From: Smaragdicoccus niigatensis DSM 44881 = NBRC 103563
Lineage (GTDB): Bacteria > Actinomycetota > Actinomycetes > Mycobacteriales > Mycobacteriaceae
Direction: 5' to 3'
Length of the DNA stretch: 64,000 nucleotides
Assembly (NCBI RefSeq): GCF_000380645.1
Contig: NZ_AQXZ01000017.1
Location: 124,001 to 188,000, forward strand
A program made the position numbers and the translations under genes. Below the pieces are notes generated by a model that made no database searches, had not been told where the DNA came from, and saw nothing but the letters and a program-made list of their open reading frames with translations. This document shows, in pieces, positions 18,622 to 26,839 of this stretch. How positions within the stretch are numbered: the stretch's first letter is position 1; each line of letters starts with the position of its first letter.

Positions 18622-19116
18622 CTAAACCGCCAAGTCCTTCCGGAGCTTGGCGACGTGGCCCGTGGCCTTGACGTTGTACTGCGCGACTTCGACCTTGCCG
18701 CTCTCGTCGACGAGGAAAGTCGAGCGGATGACTCCGGTGACTTTCTTCCCGTACATCATCTTCTCGCCGAATGCGCCGTAGGCCTCGAGCGTCTCCTTGG
18801 TCGGATCGCTGAGCAGCGGGAATGTGAGGCCCTCGTGGTCCCGGAACTTGGCAAGCTTCTCCGGCTTGTCGGGGGAGATGCCGACGACGTCGATGCCGGC
18901 GCCGTTGAGTTCGGCGAGGTTGTCGCGGAAGTCGCACGCCTGCTTCGTGCACCCGGGGGTGCTGGCGGCTGGGTAGAAGTAAACGATCACTTTCCGGCCC
19001 GCGAAGTCGGAAAGCGAAACCTCGTTACCTTCAGCGTTCTTCAGGGTAAAAGCAGGAGCAGCATCGCCAGGCGCAAGACGGATCGAACCGGCCGAGTTAG
19101 TCGTCACATTAGGCAC
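18622..19116 (-). CDS. bcp: Thioredoxin-dependent thiol peroxidase (Bcp/PrxQ)
   Basis: The protein has about 164 residues and reduces hydroperoxides. The peroxidatic and resolving cysteines lie in the atypical 2-Cys motif STPGCTKQACDFRDN. Other peroxiredoxin motifs are VIVYFYPA, GISPDKPEKLAKF and TFLVDESGKV. Two GTG starts are possible (19116 and 19107). It lies 47 bases from the EF-G-like gene on the same strand and is divergent from DUF3618 across 79 bases. Confidence 0.93.
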   Translation of the reverse strand: MPNVTTNSAGSIRLAPGDAAPAFTLKNAEGNEVSLSDFAGRKVIVYFYPAASTPGCTKQACDFRDNLAELNGAGIDVVGISPDKPEKLAKFRDHEGLTFPLLSDPTKETLEAYGAFGEKMMYGKKVTGVIRSTFLVDESGKVEVAQYNVKATGHVAKLRKDLAV

Positions 19117-19195
19117 GCTACCGGTAACGTCTGTCTCGCGGGATGAGCGGTGCGACGGGAACTGATTCTGCGCGCGCCCCTAAACAGGAGGAACT

Positions 19196-19420
19196 GTGGC
19201 CAAGGACTACGAGCGGATCGAAGCGGAGATCGAGGCGGCCCGCGAGCAGCTCGCCGCGACGCTCGACGAACTCGCCCTGCGTGCCAACCCCAAGCGCATC
19301 GCTGCCAATACGAAGGTCGCGGTGAAGAACAAGGTCAACGAGCCGAAGGTGAAGTACACCCTCATCGGCGTCGGCAGCCTCTTGACCGTGCTGATCGTCG
19401 TCAAGATCGTTCGGAAATGA
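19196..19420 (+). CDS. DUF3618 small membrane protein
   Basis: The protein has 74 residues. The family signature IEAEIEAAREQLAATLDEL (about 8-26) forms an amphipathic/coiled helix, followed by a basic patch and one transmembrane helix (YTLIGVGSLLTVLIVVKIV, about 53-71). A strong AGGAGG lies before the GTG at 19196. It is followed with an ATGA overlap by an SRPBCC protein, so the two are co-translated. Function is unknown; members are thought to act at the membrane. Confidence 0.85.
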   Translation: MAKDYERIEAEIEAAREQLAATLDELALRANPKRIAANTKVAVKNKVNEPKVKYTLIGVGSLLTVLIVVKIVRK

Positions 19421-19857
19421 CGGCTCCCGGCGCGACCGGCAGCATCACGATCAACGCCTCAGCCGACCAGGTCTACGACCTCGTCAGCAACCCGAAGAAG
19501 ATCGTCGAGTTCGCGGAGGAGACCTTCAAGATCCTCACGGTCAACAAGAACCACTGGGTTGGGTTCAACCGCAACGGCTGGCACGTGTGGGCGACGCACA
19601 CGAAGATCGTTCAGGCCGTGCCCGGCCGCGTGTTCGAATTCGAAATCGGCGAACTCGGTGTTCCGGTGGCGCGCTGGCAGTACACGATCGAGCCCGCCGA
19701 CGGCGGAGTGCAGGTCACCGAGAGTTGGTGGGACCGGCGTCCGGCTTGGTTTACGAAGGTCGCGGCTCCATTCACGGGAGTGAAAGAACGCGTTCCCCAC
19801 AACACCGTGAACATCGCGGAGACTCTCCGCAAGCTCAAAGTCATCGCCGAAGGCTGA
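19417..19857 (+). CDS. SRPBCC (polyketide cyclase/dehydrase-like) family protein
   Basis: The protein has 146 residues with a START/Bet v1-like fold. It starts GSITINASADQVYDLVSNPKKI, the standard beta1-alpha1-alpha2 opening, and continues FEFEIGELGVPVARWQYTIEP and VTESWWDRR, ending in the long helix HNTVNIAETLRKLK. Such proteins bind lipids or small hydrophobic ligands. The ATG overlaps the DUF3618 stop. It converges with the beta-helix gene, 4 bases apart. Confidence 0.85.
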   Translation: MTAPGATGSITINASADQVYDLVSNPKKIVEFAEETFKILTVNKNHWVGFNRNGWHVWATHTKIVQAVPGRVFEFEIGELGVPVARWQYTIEPADGGVQVTESWWDRRPAWFTKVAAPFTGVKERVPHNTVNIAETLRKLKVIAEG

Positions 19858-19861
19858 CGGC

Positions 19862-21256
19862 CTACCAGTTCCGGTCGGAGTCGACCGTTGCCACGGTGCC
19901 CAGCTTGTTGATCTTGGCGCCGTTGATGTAGCGGTTGTTGATGTATTGCCATCCGGTGTAGCTGCCGGCGGGGGCGACCGACGCGGACGGCAGAAGGTTC
20001 TTTGTGCGCCATCCACCGTCGACCACCGTGTTGCTGAGCTTGACGTTGTTTCCCACGAGGTGAATCGGCATATCGACCGACACTCCCGCGGAATTCGGCT
20101 TGTAGGTGATCTTGTTGCCCGACAGCGAGATGTTGTTGCCCGTCTTCAGTGCGATCCGATTCCGGTTCGCCTGGGTCGGCGCGGTCAGGCTGAAAGTGTT
20201 CGAGTTGATCTGGTTGCCGCCGGCTTCGTAGCCGTTCAGTCCGATGATTCCGAAGTCGGCGCAGTTCGTGAGCGTATTGCTGCTGACGGTGACGTTGCGC
20301 AGGGGCGCTTCCTGCTTCTGTGCAATCAACGTGATGCCCGTACCAAGACCGGTCAGGGTGTTGCCCGTGACGGTTGTCTTGGCGTCGGGGAAGGACGGAT
20401 CGGTCGAGTTGACGCAGATTCCGGCGCCCGAGTAGTTCGTGCTCGAGATGTTGTTGCCGCTGATGTAGGCGTAGTTTCCGAGTACCTCGATGCCAGTCCA
20501 GCCAGCATTCTGGATCGTGTTGTTGGTGATCGTCGGATTCATCCCCACCGCGCTGATGCCCATGCTCGTGGCGGTCGTGATGCGGTTGCCATCGATCACC
20601 GTCCCGCGGCAACTGTCCGTGCCCTCGGTCGGGTACTCCTCGATCCCGATCCGCCCGCAGTTCTGGATGACATTGGCGGTGTACTTGTTGTTGAGCGCCG
20701 GCGCTGCGTCGTACCCGGCGAATGAAATCGCGTTTCCCGATGCGTTCGTGATGGTGTTCTTCGTGAAGACGCATCCGGACGGTGAGTAACCGCCGAGAGT
20801 GCAACCACTGAGCGTGCAACTCGACACGGTGCACGTCGTGCAGCGCACCATCCATATGCCGATATCCGGAGTGACAATTCGGCAATTGGAAATTGTGACG
20901 TTCGTACAGTAATTCAGTGTCAATCGACCGGAAATGGAAAGTCCGGTCAGCTGAATTCCGTTGCGACTGTCAAGCTTTGCGTCACCCAGTGTCTGGAATG
21001 ACAGGGGGGCGGTAATCGTCGCTCCATCGGGAGCCGCGTCGATTGCGGCCTGTAAGCTCGGATACTTCGAGGCATCGATGGTCGTCCCAGCAGCACCAGC
21101 CCGCGGCGTAAACGCGGCAAGGGCGGCAACAGCCGGGACGGCCGCCAGGAGGCTACGTCGACTCAGGTTGAGGCCCGCGTGTACAGGGTCCTGGTGGTGG
21201 AGCGTCAAGAGATCGAGCTTTCGTGAGGACGGAGAGTCCACAATTCCGCACGTCAA
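19862..21256 (-). CDS. Exported right-handed beta-helix repeat protein
   Basis: The protein has up to 464 residues. A twin-arginine-like signal is visible (NLSRRSLLAAVPAVAALAAFTPRAGA, about 30-55), followed by SLQAAIDAAPDGATI, which is typical of pectate-lyase-like proteins. Many short parallel-beta-helix coils rich in Asn follow, such as NNTIQNAGWTGIEV and SSNTLTNCADFGIIG. Cys and Asn ladders suggest stacking. No catalytic site is recognisable; it could be a polysaccharide lyase-like or binding protein. The start is uncertain: no ATG is present, the leftmost choice is TTG at 21256, and GTG at 21241 is an alternative. Confidence 0.75.
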   Translation of the reverse strand: MTCGIVDSPSSRKLDLLTLHHQDPVHAGLNLSRRSLLAAVPAVAALAAFTPRAGAAGTTIDASKYPSLQAAIDAAPDGATITAPLSFQTLGDAKLDSRNGIQLTGLSISGRLTLNYCTNVTISNCRIVTPDIGIWMVRCTTCTVSSCTLSGCTLGGYSPSGCVFTKNTITNASGNAISFAGYDAAPALNNKYTANVIQNCGRIGIEEYPTEGTDSCRGTVIDGNRITTATSMGISAVGMNPTITNNTIQNAGWTGIEVLGNYAYISGNNISSTNYSGAGICVNSTDPSFPDAKTTVTGNTLTGLGTGITLIAQKQEAPLRNVTVSSNTLTNCADFGIIGLNGYEAGGNQINSNTFSLTAPTQANRNRIALKTGNNISLSGNKITYKPNSAGVSVDMPIHLVGNNVKLSNTVVDGGWRTKNLLPSASVAPAGSYTGWQYINNRYINGAKINKLGTVATVDSDRNW

Positions 21257-21607
21257 GCTGGTATGCGGCTCGGAAATCCTCCGTGGATTTGGAACGAATT
21301 CAACAGTGCCGTCGGGGGAGTCTCAAGCCCCCCGCACAGCACTGTGACCGGGTTCTGGTCCGATCGGTATCGGTCCGTGACGACTTATCTGTCGTTTAGC
21401 TGACAAGTAACTGCTTGTCTGCTGCAACGGAGTCGCTCGGAACGGGTACACATCATCAACATCGCGATTGGGTGTGGATGCGATTACTATTCGGCCGAGT
21501 TTGTGAAGATTCGCACAATGTGCGACCTCGAATTGCACGATTGAAGTTGTTGTTTAAACAACCGGGCAAAGATAAGCCCTATTTGAGTTATGTCAACGAG
21601 TGCAGTG
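21257..21607. other. 351-base gene-free region with several palindromes
   Basis: No gene is supported here. The stretch is AT-richer than its surroundings. It contains a perfect palindrome GTTGTTTAAACAAC (21549-21562), a 15-base repeat TCGCACA-A-TGTGCGA (21511-21525), and a G-run/C-run hairpin near 21314-21333. It should hold the beta-helix promoter and the end of the lysin transcript. Confidence 0.5.
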
Positions 21608-22813
21608 CTATTTGCCCGAATTGACCAATCCGCCGAAAGGGAGGTGGTCGCGGACGTAGCGCCAGAGGTCGCCGAGCTTGTCCCAGATCGATCCGGAAGG
21701 CGGCTCGCCATTGCCTCCGCCGGGCGACGGTGCGCTCGAAACACCAACGGCAGCAGCGAAGTCCGTGACGGATAGCGGAGTCTTGTTCATGTCGCAGTTG
21801 CCGAACGGCGCGGCGCCGAGCGGACCACCTCCCGCGATCACGCCGTTGGTGTACTGGTGGGCGATCTGTCCCGGCAGCTTCGGGTCATCGGGATAACCCG
21901 CGCCGATGACGCGGAGTCCAGAGGGGCGGCTGCGCCACATCGTCAGGTAGTCGTTCCGGTTGGCGTACGCCAGTACGCGCTTCGAATCGCCGAGCCAACG
22001 CGTCAACGCGTCGTACGTCTGGTTCAGCGCAGCCGACTGGTCGCCGAGATTCTCGTTTCCGTAGCCGGACTCGACGTCGATCATGCTGAAGATCCGCGGG
22101 TGCGGATTTCCGATCATCGAGCGGTGGACGTCGACGCAGGTCTGCCAGTTCGGGCGCCAGTAGAAGTACACCCCGAGGACGTCGAGCTTGCCGCTGTCGA
22201 GCATTCGAACGGCACGTGCGTAGTTCTCCTGGAACTTTCGATCGCGGTAGTCGCCGTCGTTCGAGCGGATGGTGAGGATTCGGTACGGGTACCGATCATC
22301 AACGAGCTCCTGGAACTCGGAGACGTCGGAGAAGAAGGTGAAACCGGACGGGGCTCCCTCGCCCGGATATTTCGCGCCTTGAAGGTAGGGCATGGGGTCG
22401 TCGCGATCGGTGTCCGAATACGCATACGTGCAGTGCGCAAGATGTAGATGCGGGGCGACGCCGCCGTTCGTGCGGTTGTCCGGGTTGATCATCGCGATCC
22501 GTTGTCCGGCGACGACGCGGTCACCGACCGCCACCTCGCGAACAACGTGTCCGTAAATGAAGACACCGCCACCTTGCGAGTCGTCGGAGTCGATCACCAC
22601 CCAGCCGGCCGGGTCGGGGCCGCCGAAGCCGGACGCCGCGCCCGCGTAGATGACCGTTCCGGCTTGTACGGCATACACGGCCTTACCGCCGGAGCCGCCC
22701 TCGAAGCCGAAGTCGGTGCCCGCGTGGAACTCGCGCTGACCATCGAGGTCGCGCCAGCCGTACGGGCTGGTGATGACGTATCCGCGGGCAAGCGGGAAGT
22801 AGCGATCTGGCAC
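21608..22813 (-). CDS. Phage-type lysin: M23 peptidase plus GH25 muramidase-like domain
   Basis: The protein has 401 residues and no signal peptide (MPDRYFPLARGYVITSPYGW). Residues 1-150 are an M23 metallopeptidase: HAGTDFGFEGG gives the H and D ligands and APHLHLAH the HxH. About 165-365 resembles GH25: DVSEFQ at the barrel start, then GVYFYWRPN, MIDVESGYG (the catalytic acidic pair), AYANRNDY and AHQYTNG...CDMN. A Pro/Gly linker and a short C-terminal tail follow. This combination is common in phage endolysins of mycolata. No holin or phage genes are adjacent. Confidence 0.8.
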   Translation of the reverse strand: MPDRYFPLARGYVITSPYGWRDLDGQREFHAGTDFGFEGGSGGKAVYAVQAGTVIYAGAASGFGGPDPAGWVVIDSDDSQGGGVFIYGHVVREVAVGDRVVAGQRIAMINPDNRTNGGVAPHLHLAHCTYAYSDTDRDDPMPYLQGAKYPGEGAPSGFTFFSDVSEFQELVDDRYPYRILTIRSNDGDYRDRKFQENYARAVRMLDSGKLDVLGVYFYWRPNWQTCVDVHRSMIGNPHPRIFSMIDVESGYGNENLGDQSAALNQTYDALTRWLGDSKRVLAYANRNDYLTMWRSRPSGLRVIGAGYPDDPKLPGQIAHQYTNGVIAGGGPLGAAPFGNCDMNKTPLSVTDFAAAVGVSSAPSPGGGNGEPPSGSIWDKLGDLWRYVRDHLPFGGLVNSGK

Positions 22814-22953
22814 GGTGACGAGTCTGCGTCAGCCCTCTGACAAGTGCCAACCTCAGACCGCTACTGGGTCGACTCGTGAATAGGACGTAACGATCAGACC
22901 TTCGTCACTCGCGTCACACTGATACCACTACAAATCGGCCGCATGCTGCTGAC

Positions 22954-23247
22954 ATGACCGTAACGATTACCGCCGCCATGGAGACCGAACTCTCCATCCT
23001 GCGATCCCGGCTCGAGCAGCGCCCCCTGACTCGCGCGCAACTCCTCGAGATCACCCAGCGAATGTTCGCACTCACCACCCATGCCGTCGGCCGCGTCGAC
23101 AACGGATGGGAACTGTCCAAGGCGCTACGTGGCGTGATCTTGGGCGAAAACACCATCACATCGGCCGATGGCGCCGCGGTGTGCGAGGTCTGTTCCCCGC
23201 TCACCACCGCTGCACCTGAGGATCTGCGCACTTACAACGCAGTCTGA
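22954..23247 (+). CDS. Small hypothetical protein
   Basis: The protein has 97 residues and is soluble, with no recognised family. It is helical with leucine spacing (ELSILRSRLEQRPLTRAQLLEITQRM) and contains a CxxC-like CEVC near the C-terminus. A small helical scaffold or regulator is possible but unproven. It starts with ATG at 22954 and is followed by a hairpin terminator shared with tRNA-Lys. Confidence 0.6.
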   Translation: MTVTITAAMETELSILRSRLEQRPLTRAQLLEITQRMFALTTHAVGRVDNGWELSKALRGVILGENTITSADGAAVCEVCSPLTTAAPEDLRTYNAV

Positions 23248-23267
23248 AGTCCGGCTGAAACGAAGAA

Positions 23268-23291
23268 GGCGACCCCCGCGTGGGGATCGCC
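23268..23291. terminator. Bidirectional hairpin terminator
   Basis: GGCGACCCCC and GGGGATCGCC flank GCGT and pair over 10 bp with one mismatch. The hairpin lies between the small hypothetical gene and the 3' end of tRNA-Lys on the other strand, so it can terminate both. Confidence 0.75.
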
Positions 23292-23301
23292 TAATTTGTT
23301 G

Positions 23302-23374
<73 letters not shown>

Positions 23375-23596
23375 GTGCTCCGCTGTGCGGTGCGGATAGA
23401 ACATTAACAGGACGGTGGCGCCGATGTGAAATCGCGAGGTCAGAGGCCATCGCCCGCACAAATGTCACGGAGCAAGATCGGTTTGCCTTCGGTGGAGGTC
23501 GCCCGAGTGTGGCGGCGGTGGGCTCGGTGGCACAATCGGGGTGACGCGCGCGCCGACGTAGGGGAGGGCGCAGCCGCGTACCTGAACGGGGTCCGG

Positions 23597-24814
23597 ATGT
23601 CTGAAATCGCGAATCGTCGACTGTCGAGTCGAGTTCACGGCCGCCTGCTGACCGTGGCTATCGCTGCCGGTCTCGTCGCACTGCTCGCCGGCTGCTCCTC
23701 CGCAGGTGGGCTGCTGTCTCCGATCGATCCGAACCCCCTGTCGGAGATGATGAAACCGACGGTCGTGACGTCCGTCAAGGACGGCGACAAAGGCGTTTCG
23801 CCCCGCGATCCGATCACTGTCACGGTTGCCGATGGACAGATCTCCAAGGTCACGCTCACCGACGCCCACCACAAGACGGTCGGGGGTGAGATCGCCGCGG
23901 ACGGCAAGTCCTGGCACTCGACCGGCCCGCTCGGATACGACACCGAATACACCCTCGAGTCGACCTCCAACGGACTCGGCGGCGCGTCGACAAATGAGAT
24001 CGAATTCACGACGACCACCCCGGACAACCTGACCAAGCCGTACCTCAATGTCGGCGGCGACGAAACCGTCGGAATCGCGCAGACGATCGGCATCCAGTTC
24101 GACGAGAACATCCCGGACCGGCACGCGGTCGAGAATGCAATCACCGTCGAGACCACGCCGCACGTCGATGGTGCCTTCTTCTGGCTGAGCAACCGCGAGG
24201 TGCGTTGGCGTCCGCAGGACTTCTGGGCTCCCGGCACGAAGGTCAAGGTCAGCGTCGACGTCTTCGGCAAGGATCTGGGCGGTGGACTCTTCGGTCAGGA
24301 AGACATCAGCGACGAGTTCAACATCGGCGACTCGGTGATTCTCGTCGCGGACGACAACACCAAACAGGTGACCGTCAGCCGCAACGGCGAGGTCATCATG
24401 TCGATGCCGACCTCGATGGGTAAGGACTCGACGCCGACCCCGAACGGGACGTACATCCTCGCCGAGCACCTGCCGTCCGTGATCATGGACTCGTCGACGT
24501 ACGGCGTTCCGGTGAATTCGCCCGAGGGCTACCGCGAGACGATCCAGTGGGCGACTCGAATGTCCTACAACGGCATCTACCTGCATTCGGCGCCGTGGTC
24601 GCTGTCGGCGCAGGGCAACACCAACACCAGCCACGGCTGCCTCAACCTCAGCCCGGACAACGCGATGTGGGTCTACAACAACACCAGGCGCGGTGATGTC
24701 GTGATCGTGCAGAACACGGTAGGCGGCACGTTGTCCGGGTACGACGGACTCGGGGACTGGAACATCCCGTGGTCGATGTGGCAAAAGGGCAATGCGGACG
24801 AGGTTCCGAGCTAG
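23597..24814 (+). CDS. L,D-transpeptidase lipoprotein (LdtB/LdtMt2-like)
   Basis: The protein has 405 residues. A lipoprotein signal ends LVALLAGC with the lipidated Cys33. Two Ig-like domains follow and then the YkuD catalytic domain with the motif SHGCLNLS (catalytic Cys348) and the lid region SSTYGVPVNSPEGYR; the C-terminus ends with GLGDWNIPWSMWQ. Long blocks match M. tuberculosis LdtMt2 (FWLSNREVRWRP, SMPTSMGKDSTPT, LHSAPWSLSAQG). It makes 3-3 peptidoglycan cross-links and is carbapenem-sensitive in the family. The ATG at 23597 is preferred because it gives a proper signal; the frame is open upstream. Confidence 0.95.
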   Translation: MSEIANRRLSSRVHGRLLTVAIAAGLVALLAGCSSAGGLLSPIDPNPLSEMMKPTVVTSVKDGDKGVSPRDPITVTVADGQISKVTLTDAHHKTVGGEIAADGKSWHSTGPLGYDTEYTLESTSNGLGGASTNEIEFTTTTPDNLTKPYLNVGGDETVGIAQTIGIQFDENIPDRHAVENAITVETTPHVDGAFFWLSNREVRWRPQDFWAPGTKVKVSVDVFGKDLGGGLFGQEDISDEFNIGDSVILVADDNTKQVTVSRNGEVIMSMPTSMGKDSTPTPNGTYILAEHLPSVIMDSSTYGVPVNSPEGYRETIQWATRMSYNGIYLHSAPWSLSAQGNTNTSHGCLNLSPDNAMWVYNNTRRGDVVIVQNTVGGTLSGYDGLGDWNIPWSMWQKGNADEVPS

Positions 24815-24817
24815 GAC

Positions 24818-25273
24818 CTACGGCGTCACGGTGAAGCCGCCGGCGACGCACGCGGCCTTGATTGCGGGCGACGTGGCGGCCGAGCAGATTTCCTGTGTCA
24901 GCTGCTGACCGACGGGCTGTGTCGTCGTTGTTGTCGTGGTCGTGCCGGCAGTGGTGGTTGTGGTCGTCGTTGTCGTGGTCGTCGTGACGACGGGCGCGGC
25001 GGTTGTCGTTGTGGGTGCCACCACCTGAGCGTTGCCGCCGGCGGGAGGCGCCTGGTTCTGTGCGGGGTCCGGTACGTCGGCAGCCGGAGCCGGCGCGGTC
25101 GTCGTTGTCTTTTTCGCGGAAGTCTTCGTGGTTGTTGTGGCCGTAGCCTTGGTCGACGTCTCGCTCCATGGGCGGTAGGCGGGGTCGTCGTTGCCGCAGC
25201 CGGCGGTCAGCAGGACCGCAGCGCTCGCGGCAGCCAGGACCGAAACTCGAAGAAAAAGTCGATCGCGCGTCAC
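24818..25273 (-). CDS. Threonine-rich putative lipoprotein
   Basis: The protein has 151 residues. Signal peptide and lipobox (SAAVLLTAGC, lipidated Cys about 26) are followed by a low-complexity Thr-rich spacer containing runs of more than ten threonines, then a C-terminal part with two cysteines (QEICSAATSPAIKAACVAGG). This is a lipid-anchored stalk with a small disulfide-like head. The function is unknown. It converges on the L,D-transpeptidase gene with 3 bases between the stops. The start is GTG at 25273. Confidence 0.75.
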   Translation of the reverse strand: MTRDRLFLRVSVLAAASAAVLLTAGCGNDDPAYRPWSETSTKATATTTTKTSAKKTTTTAPAPAADVPDPAQNQAPPAGGNAQVVAPTTTTAAPVVTTTTTTTTTTTTAGTTTTTTTTQPVGQQLTQEICSAATSPAIKAACVAGGFTVTP

Positions 25274-25394
25274 GTCACGCCTCTCTGTCGGTTTGCGTGA
25301 CGATTATTGGGGCTGACATCACCGAATCCCGGGAGGAACCACCCTTATCCCGGGAAAATCCAAATGAATCCTGCGATCGACGGACGTTTGCGGG

Positions 25395-26324
25395 TCAGGG
25401 CTCGATGCCCTCGATCACGGTGTCACCGCGCGCCACCCGGCGTACGACGTCGATGAAGTCCTGCAGGTCGCTGACCCTCTCCTTGAGGAGGTAGCCCACC
25501 GCGGTCGGACTGCTTTCCAGCAGCATCGCGGCGTGGCTCGGCACGGGCGATTGCGTCAGAACCAAGACGGCCGTGTCGGGATACCGACCACGAATTCGGC
25601 GGGCCGCGTCGAGTCCCTCCGCCGTGAAGGTCGGTGGCATACGAACGTCGACGATCGCGAGGTCCGGCCGCAGTTCGGCCGTCAGGCGCTCGAGGCCGAC
25701 GGCGTCGTCGGCCTGCCCGACCACCTCGATGCCCTTCGCCGTGAGCACTCGTGCGATTCCCTCGCGAACGAGAATCGCGTCGTCGGCCAGAACGGCTCGA
25801 ACCTTTGCCTGGACCTCCGGCGACCAGCTGACCTCCCACGCGACCCGCGACTCGTCGAGGCCCTTCAACTTGACCGCGCCCCGGGGAACCAGGTTGTGAT
25901 GCTCGCGGGCGAGTAGTCGGGTCGTCTCGGTGACGAGTACCTGACCTCCCCGTGCGAGTGCACTGATCCGTGCTGCCTCGACCACGGCGACACCATGGCA
26001 GTCACCGTCGTCCAAGTGGACGTCACCGCTGCTCAAGCCGATTCGAATGCACAACTGGGGATTACCGTCGCTGGGCGCGATCGACGTGGCCCGCTGCATC
26101 GCGACCGAGCAGTCGATGGCGCTGGTCGCTGAGTCGAAACTCGCCATCACGCCATCGCCGAGAGTCTTCACCACGCGGCCGCCGTGATGATCGACGAGGC
26201 GCTGCATTGTGGAGAAATGCTCATGGAAAACTCGCACCGCGGTGTCTTCGGACAGCCCGCCGAAGAGTTCCGTCGAGCCCACCACATCGGTGAACATGAC
26301 GGTTTGGGTCCGGGTGCGACTCAT
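25395..26324 (-). CDS. Class III nucleotidyl cyclase fused to a C-terminal receiver domain
   Basis: The protein has 309 residues. About 8-180 is a cyclase homology domain: MFTDVVGSTELF (metal Asp), VVKTLGDGVMASF (Lys plus Gly-Asp) and VVEAARISA. The transition-state Arg is present but the usual Asn of VNxAAR is Val. About 196-309 is a receiver (VRAVLADDAILVREGIARVL) with phospho-acceptor Asp226 in AIVDVRMPP and Lys in GYLLKE. This receiver resembles that of the NarL regulator at 35003. The ATG at 26324 follows the stop of the cyclic-nucleotide-binding gene by 4 bases. It should make cAMP (or cGMP) under phosphorylation control, an inference. Confidence 0.85.
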   Translation of the reverse strand: MSRTRTQTVMFTDVVGSTELFGGLSEDTAVRVFHEHFSTMQRLVDHHGGRVVKTLGDGVMASFDSATSAIDCSVAMQRATSIAPSDGNPQLCIRIGLSSGDVHLDDGDCHGVAVVEAARISALARGGQVLVTETTRLLAREHHNLVPRGAVKLKGLDESRVAWEVSWSPEVQAKVRAVLADDAILVREGIARVLTAKGIEVVGQADDAVGLERLTAELRPDLAIVDVRMPPTFTAEGLDAARRIRGRYPDTAVLVLTQSPVPSHAAMLLESSPTAVGYLLKERVSDLQDFIDVVRRVARGDTVIEGIEP

Positions 26325-26328
26325 GGCA

Positions 26329-26754
26329 CTAGGCGTGGGTCGTGTGCCGGGAGGCACTGGCCTCGACGGTGCCGAGCAGCGGCGGAACGTCGTTGAGCAG
26401 CTGAGTGAAGTCATCCTTCGGGATGTTCAGCAGGTCCACTGGTCCAACAGCGGCCACGGTCGCGGAGCGGAGCTTTCCGGGCTGCATGACGGCCTCACCC
26501 ACGATGTCGCCGGGGGTAAGGGTGGCGACCTGTTCGCGGCCGTAGTACACGGCGAGTTCGCCGCTCAAGATGACGTAGCAAGCGTCCGAAGGGGTCTGCT
26601 CGTGGATCAGTGGCCAACCGGACGGAATCGTGGAGTGGTGGCCGGCGCTCGCGATCCGCTCGAGCTGCTCATCGGTGTAGTCGGCGAAGGTCGAGAAGGA
26701 ACGCATCCGGGTGGCTTCTGCACTGAGCGTGTGCCGCGAGCGGTTCATGTTCAT
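26329..26754 (-). CDS. Stand-alone cyclic-nucleotide-binding domain protein
   Basis: The protein has 141 residues and is a single cNMP-binding (CAP_ED) domain: FADYTDEQLERIASAG at the start, LIHEQTPSDACYVILSGELAVYYG, and the phosphate-binding cassette GDIVGEAVMQPGKLRSATVAA, which keeps Gly-Glu and the Arg that contacts the cyclic phosphate. No DNA-binding helix-turn-helix is present, so it is not a CRP-type activator by itself. It is co-transcribed with the receiver-cyclase and divergent from HK1. The ATG at 26754 has GAGGAG 7 bases upstream. Confidence 0.85.
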   Translation of the reverse strand: MNMNRSRHTLSAEATRMRSFSTFADYTDEQLERIASAGHHSTIPSGWPLIHEQTPSDACYVILSGELAVYYGREQVATLTPGDIVGEAVMQPGKLRSATVAAVGPVDLLNIPKDDFTQLLNDVPPLLGTVEASASRHTTHA

Positions 26755-26798
26755 CGTGGGCTCCTCATTCGGTGGGTCGAATAAGGAAAGCCTCGTCC

Positions 26799-26814
26799 GC
26801 ACACCGGCGTGTGC
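26799..26814. promoter_or_regulatory. Perfect inverted repeat in the cNMP-binding/HK1 divergent promoter
   Basis: GCACAC-CGGC-GTGTGC is a perfect repeat with the same 6-4-6 layout as the kinase operators but a different sequence. It ends 44 bases upstream of the cNMP-binding start, so it may control the cyclase branch separately. Confidence 0.45.
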
Positions 26815-26839
26815 CATCGTGGGCACCCCCGAATCTTCC

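Noticed and set aside
18575-18952. Upstream extension of the EF-G-like gene
   Set aside because: The frame covers the Bcp gene region in another frame; the GTPase motifs start soon after the ATG at 18574.
21415-21624. Possible 69-residue gene on the plus strand
   Set aside because: No ribosome-binding site, no recognisable features and overlap with the lysin gene end.
21608-22813. Prophage
   Set aside because: No integrase, capsid, tail or holin gene and no attachment repeats are visible around the lysin gene.
24900-25020. Repetitive GTTGTCGTGG-type stretch considered as a CRISPR or tandem DNA repeat
   Set aside because: It is the coding sequence of the Thr-rich spacer of the lipoprotein; there are no spacers of constant length.
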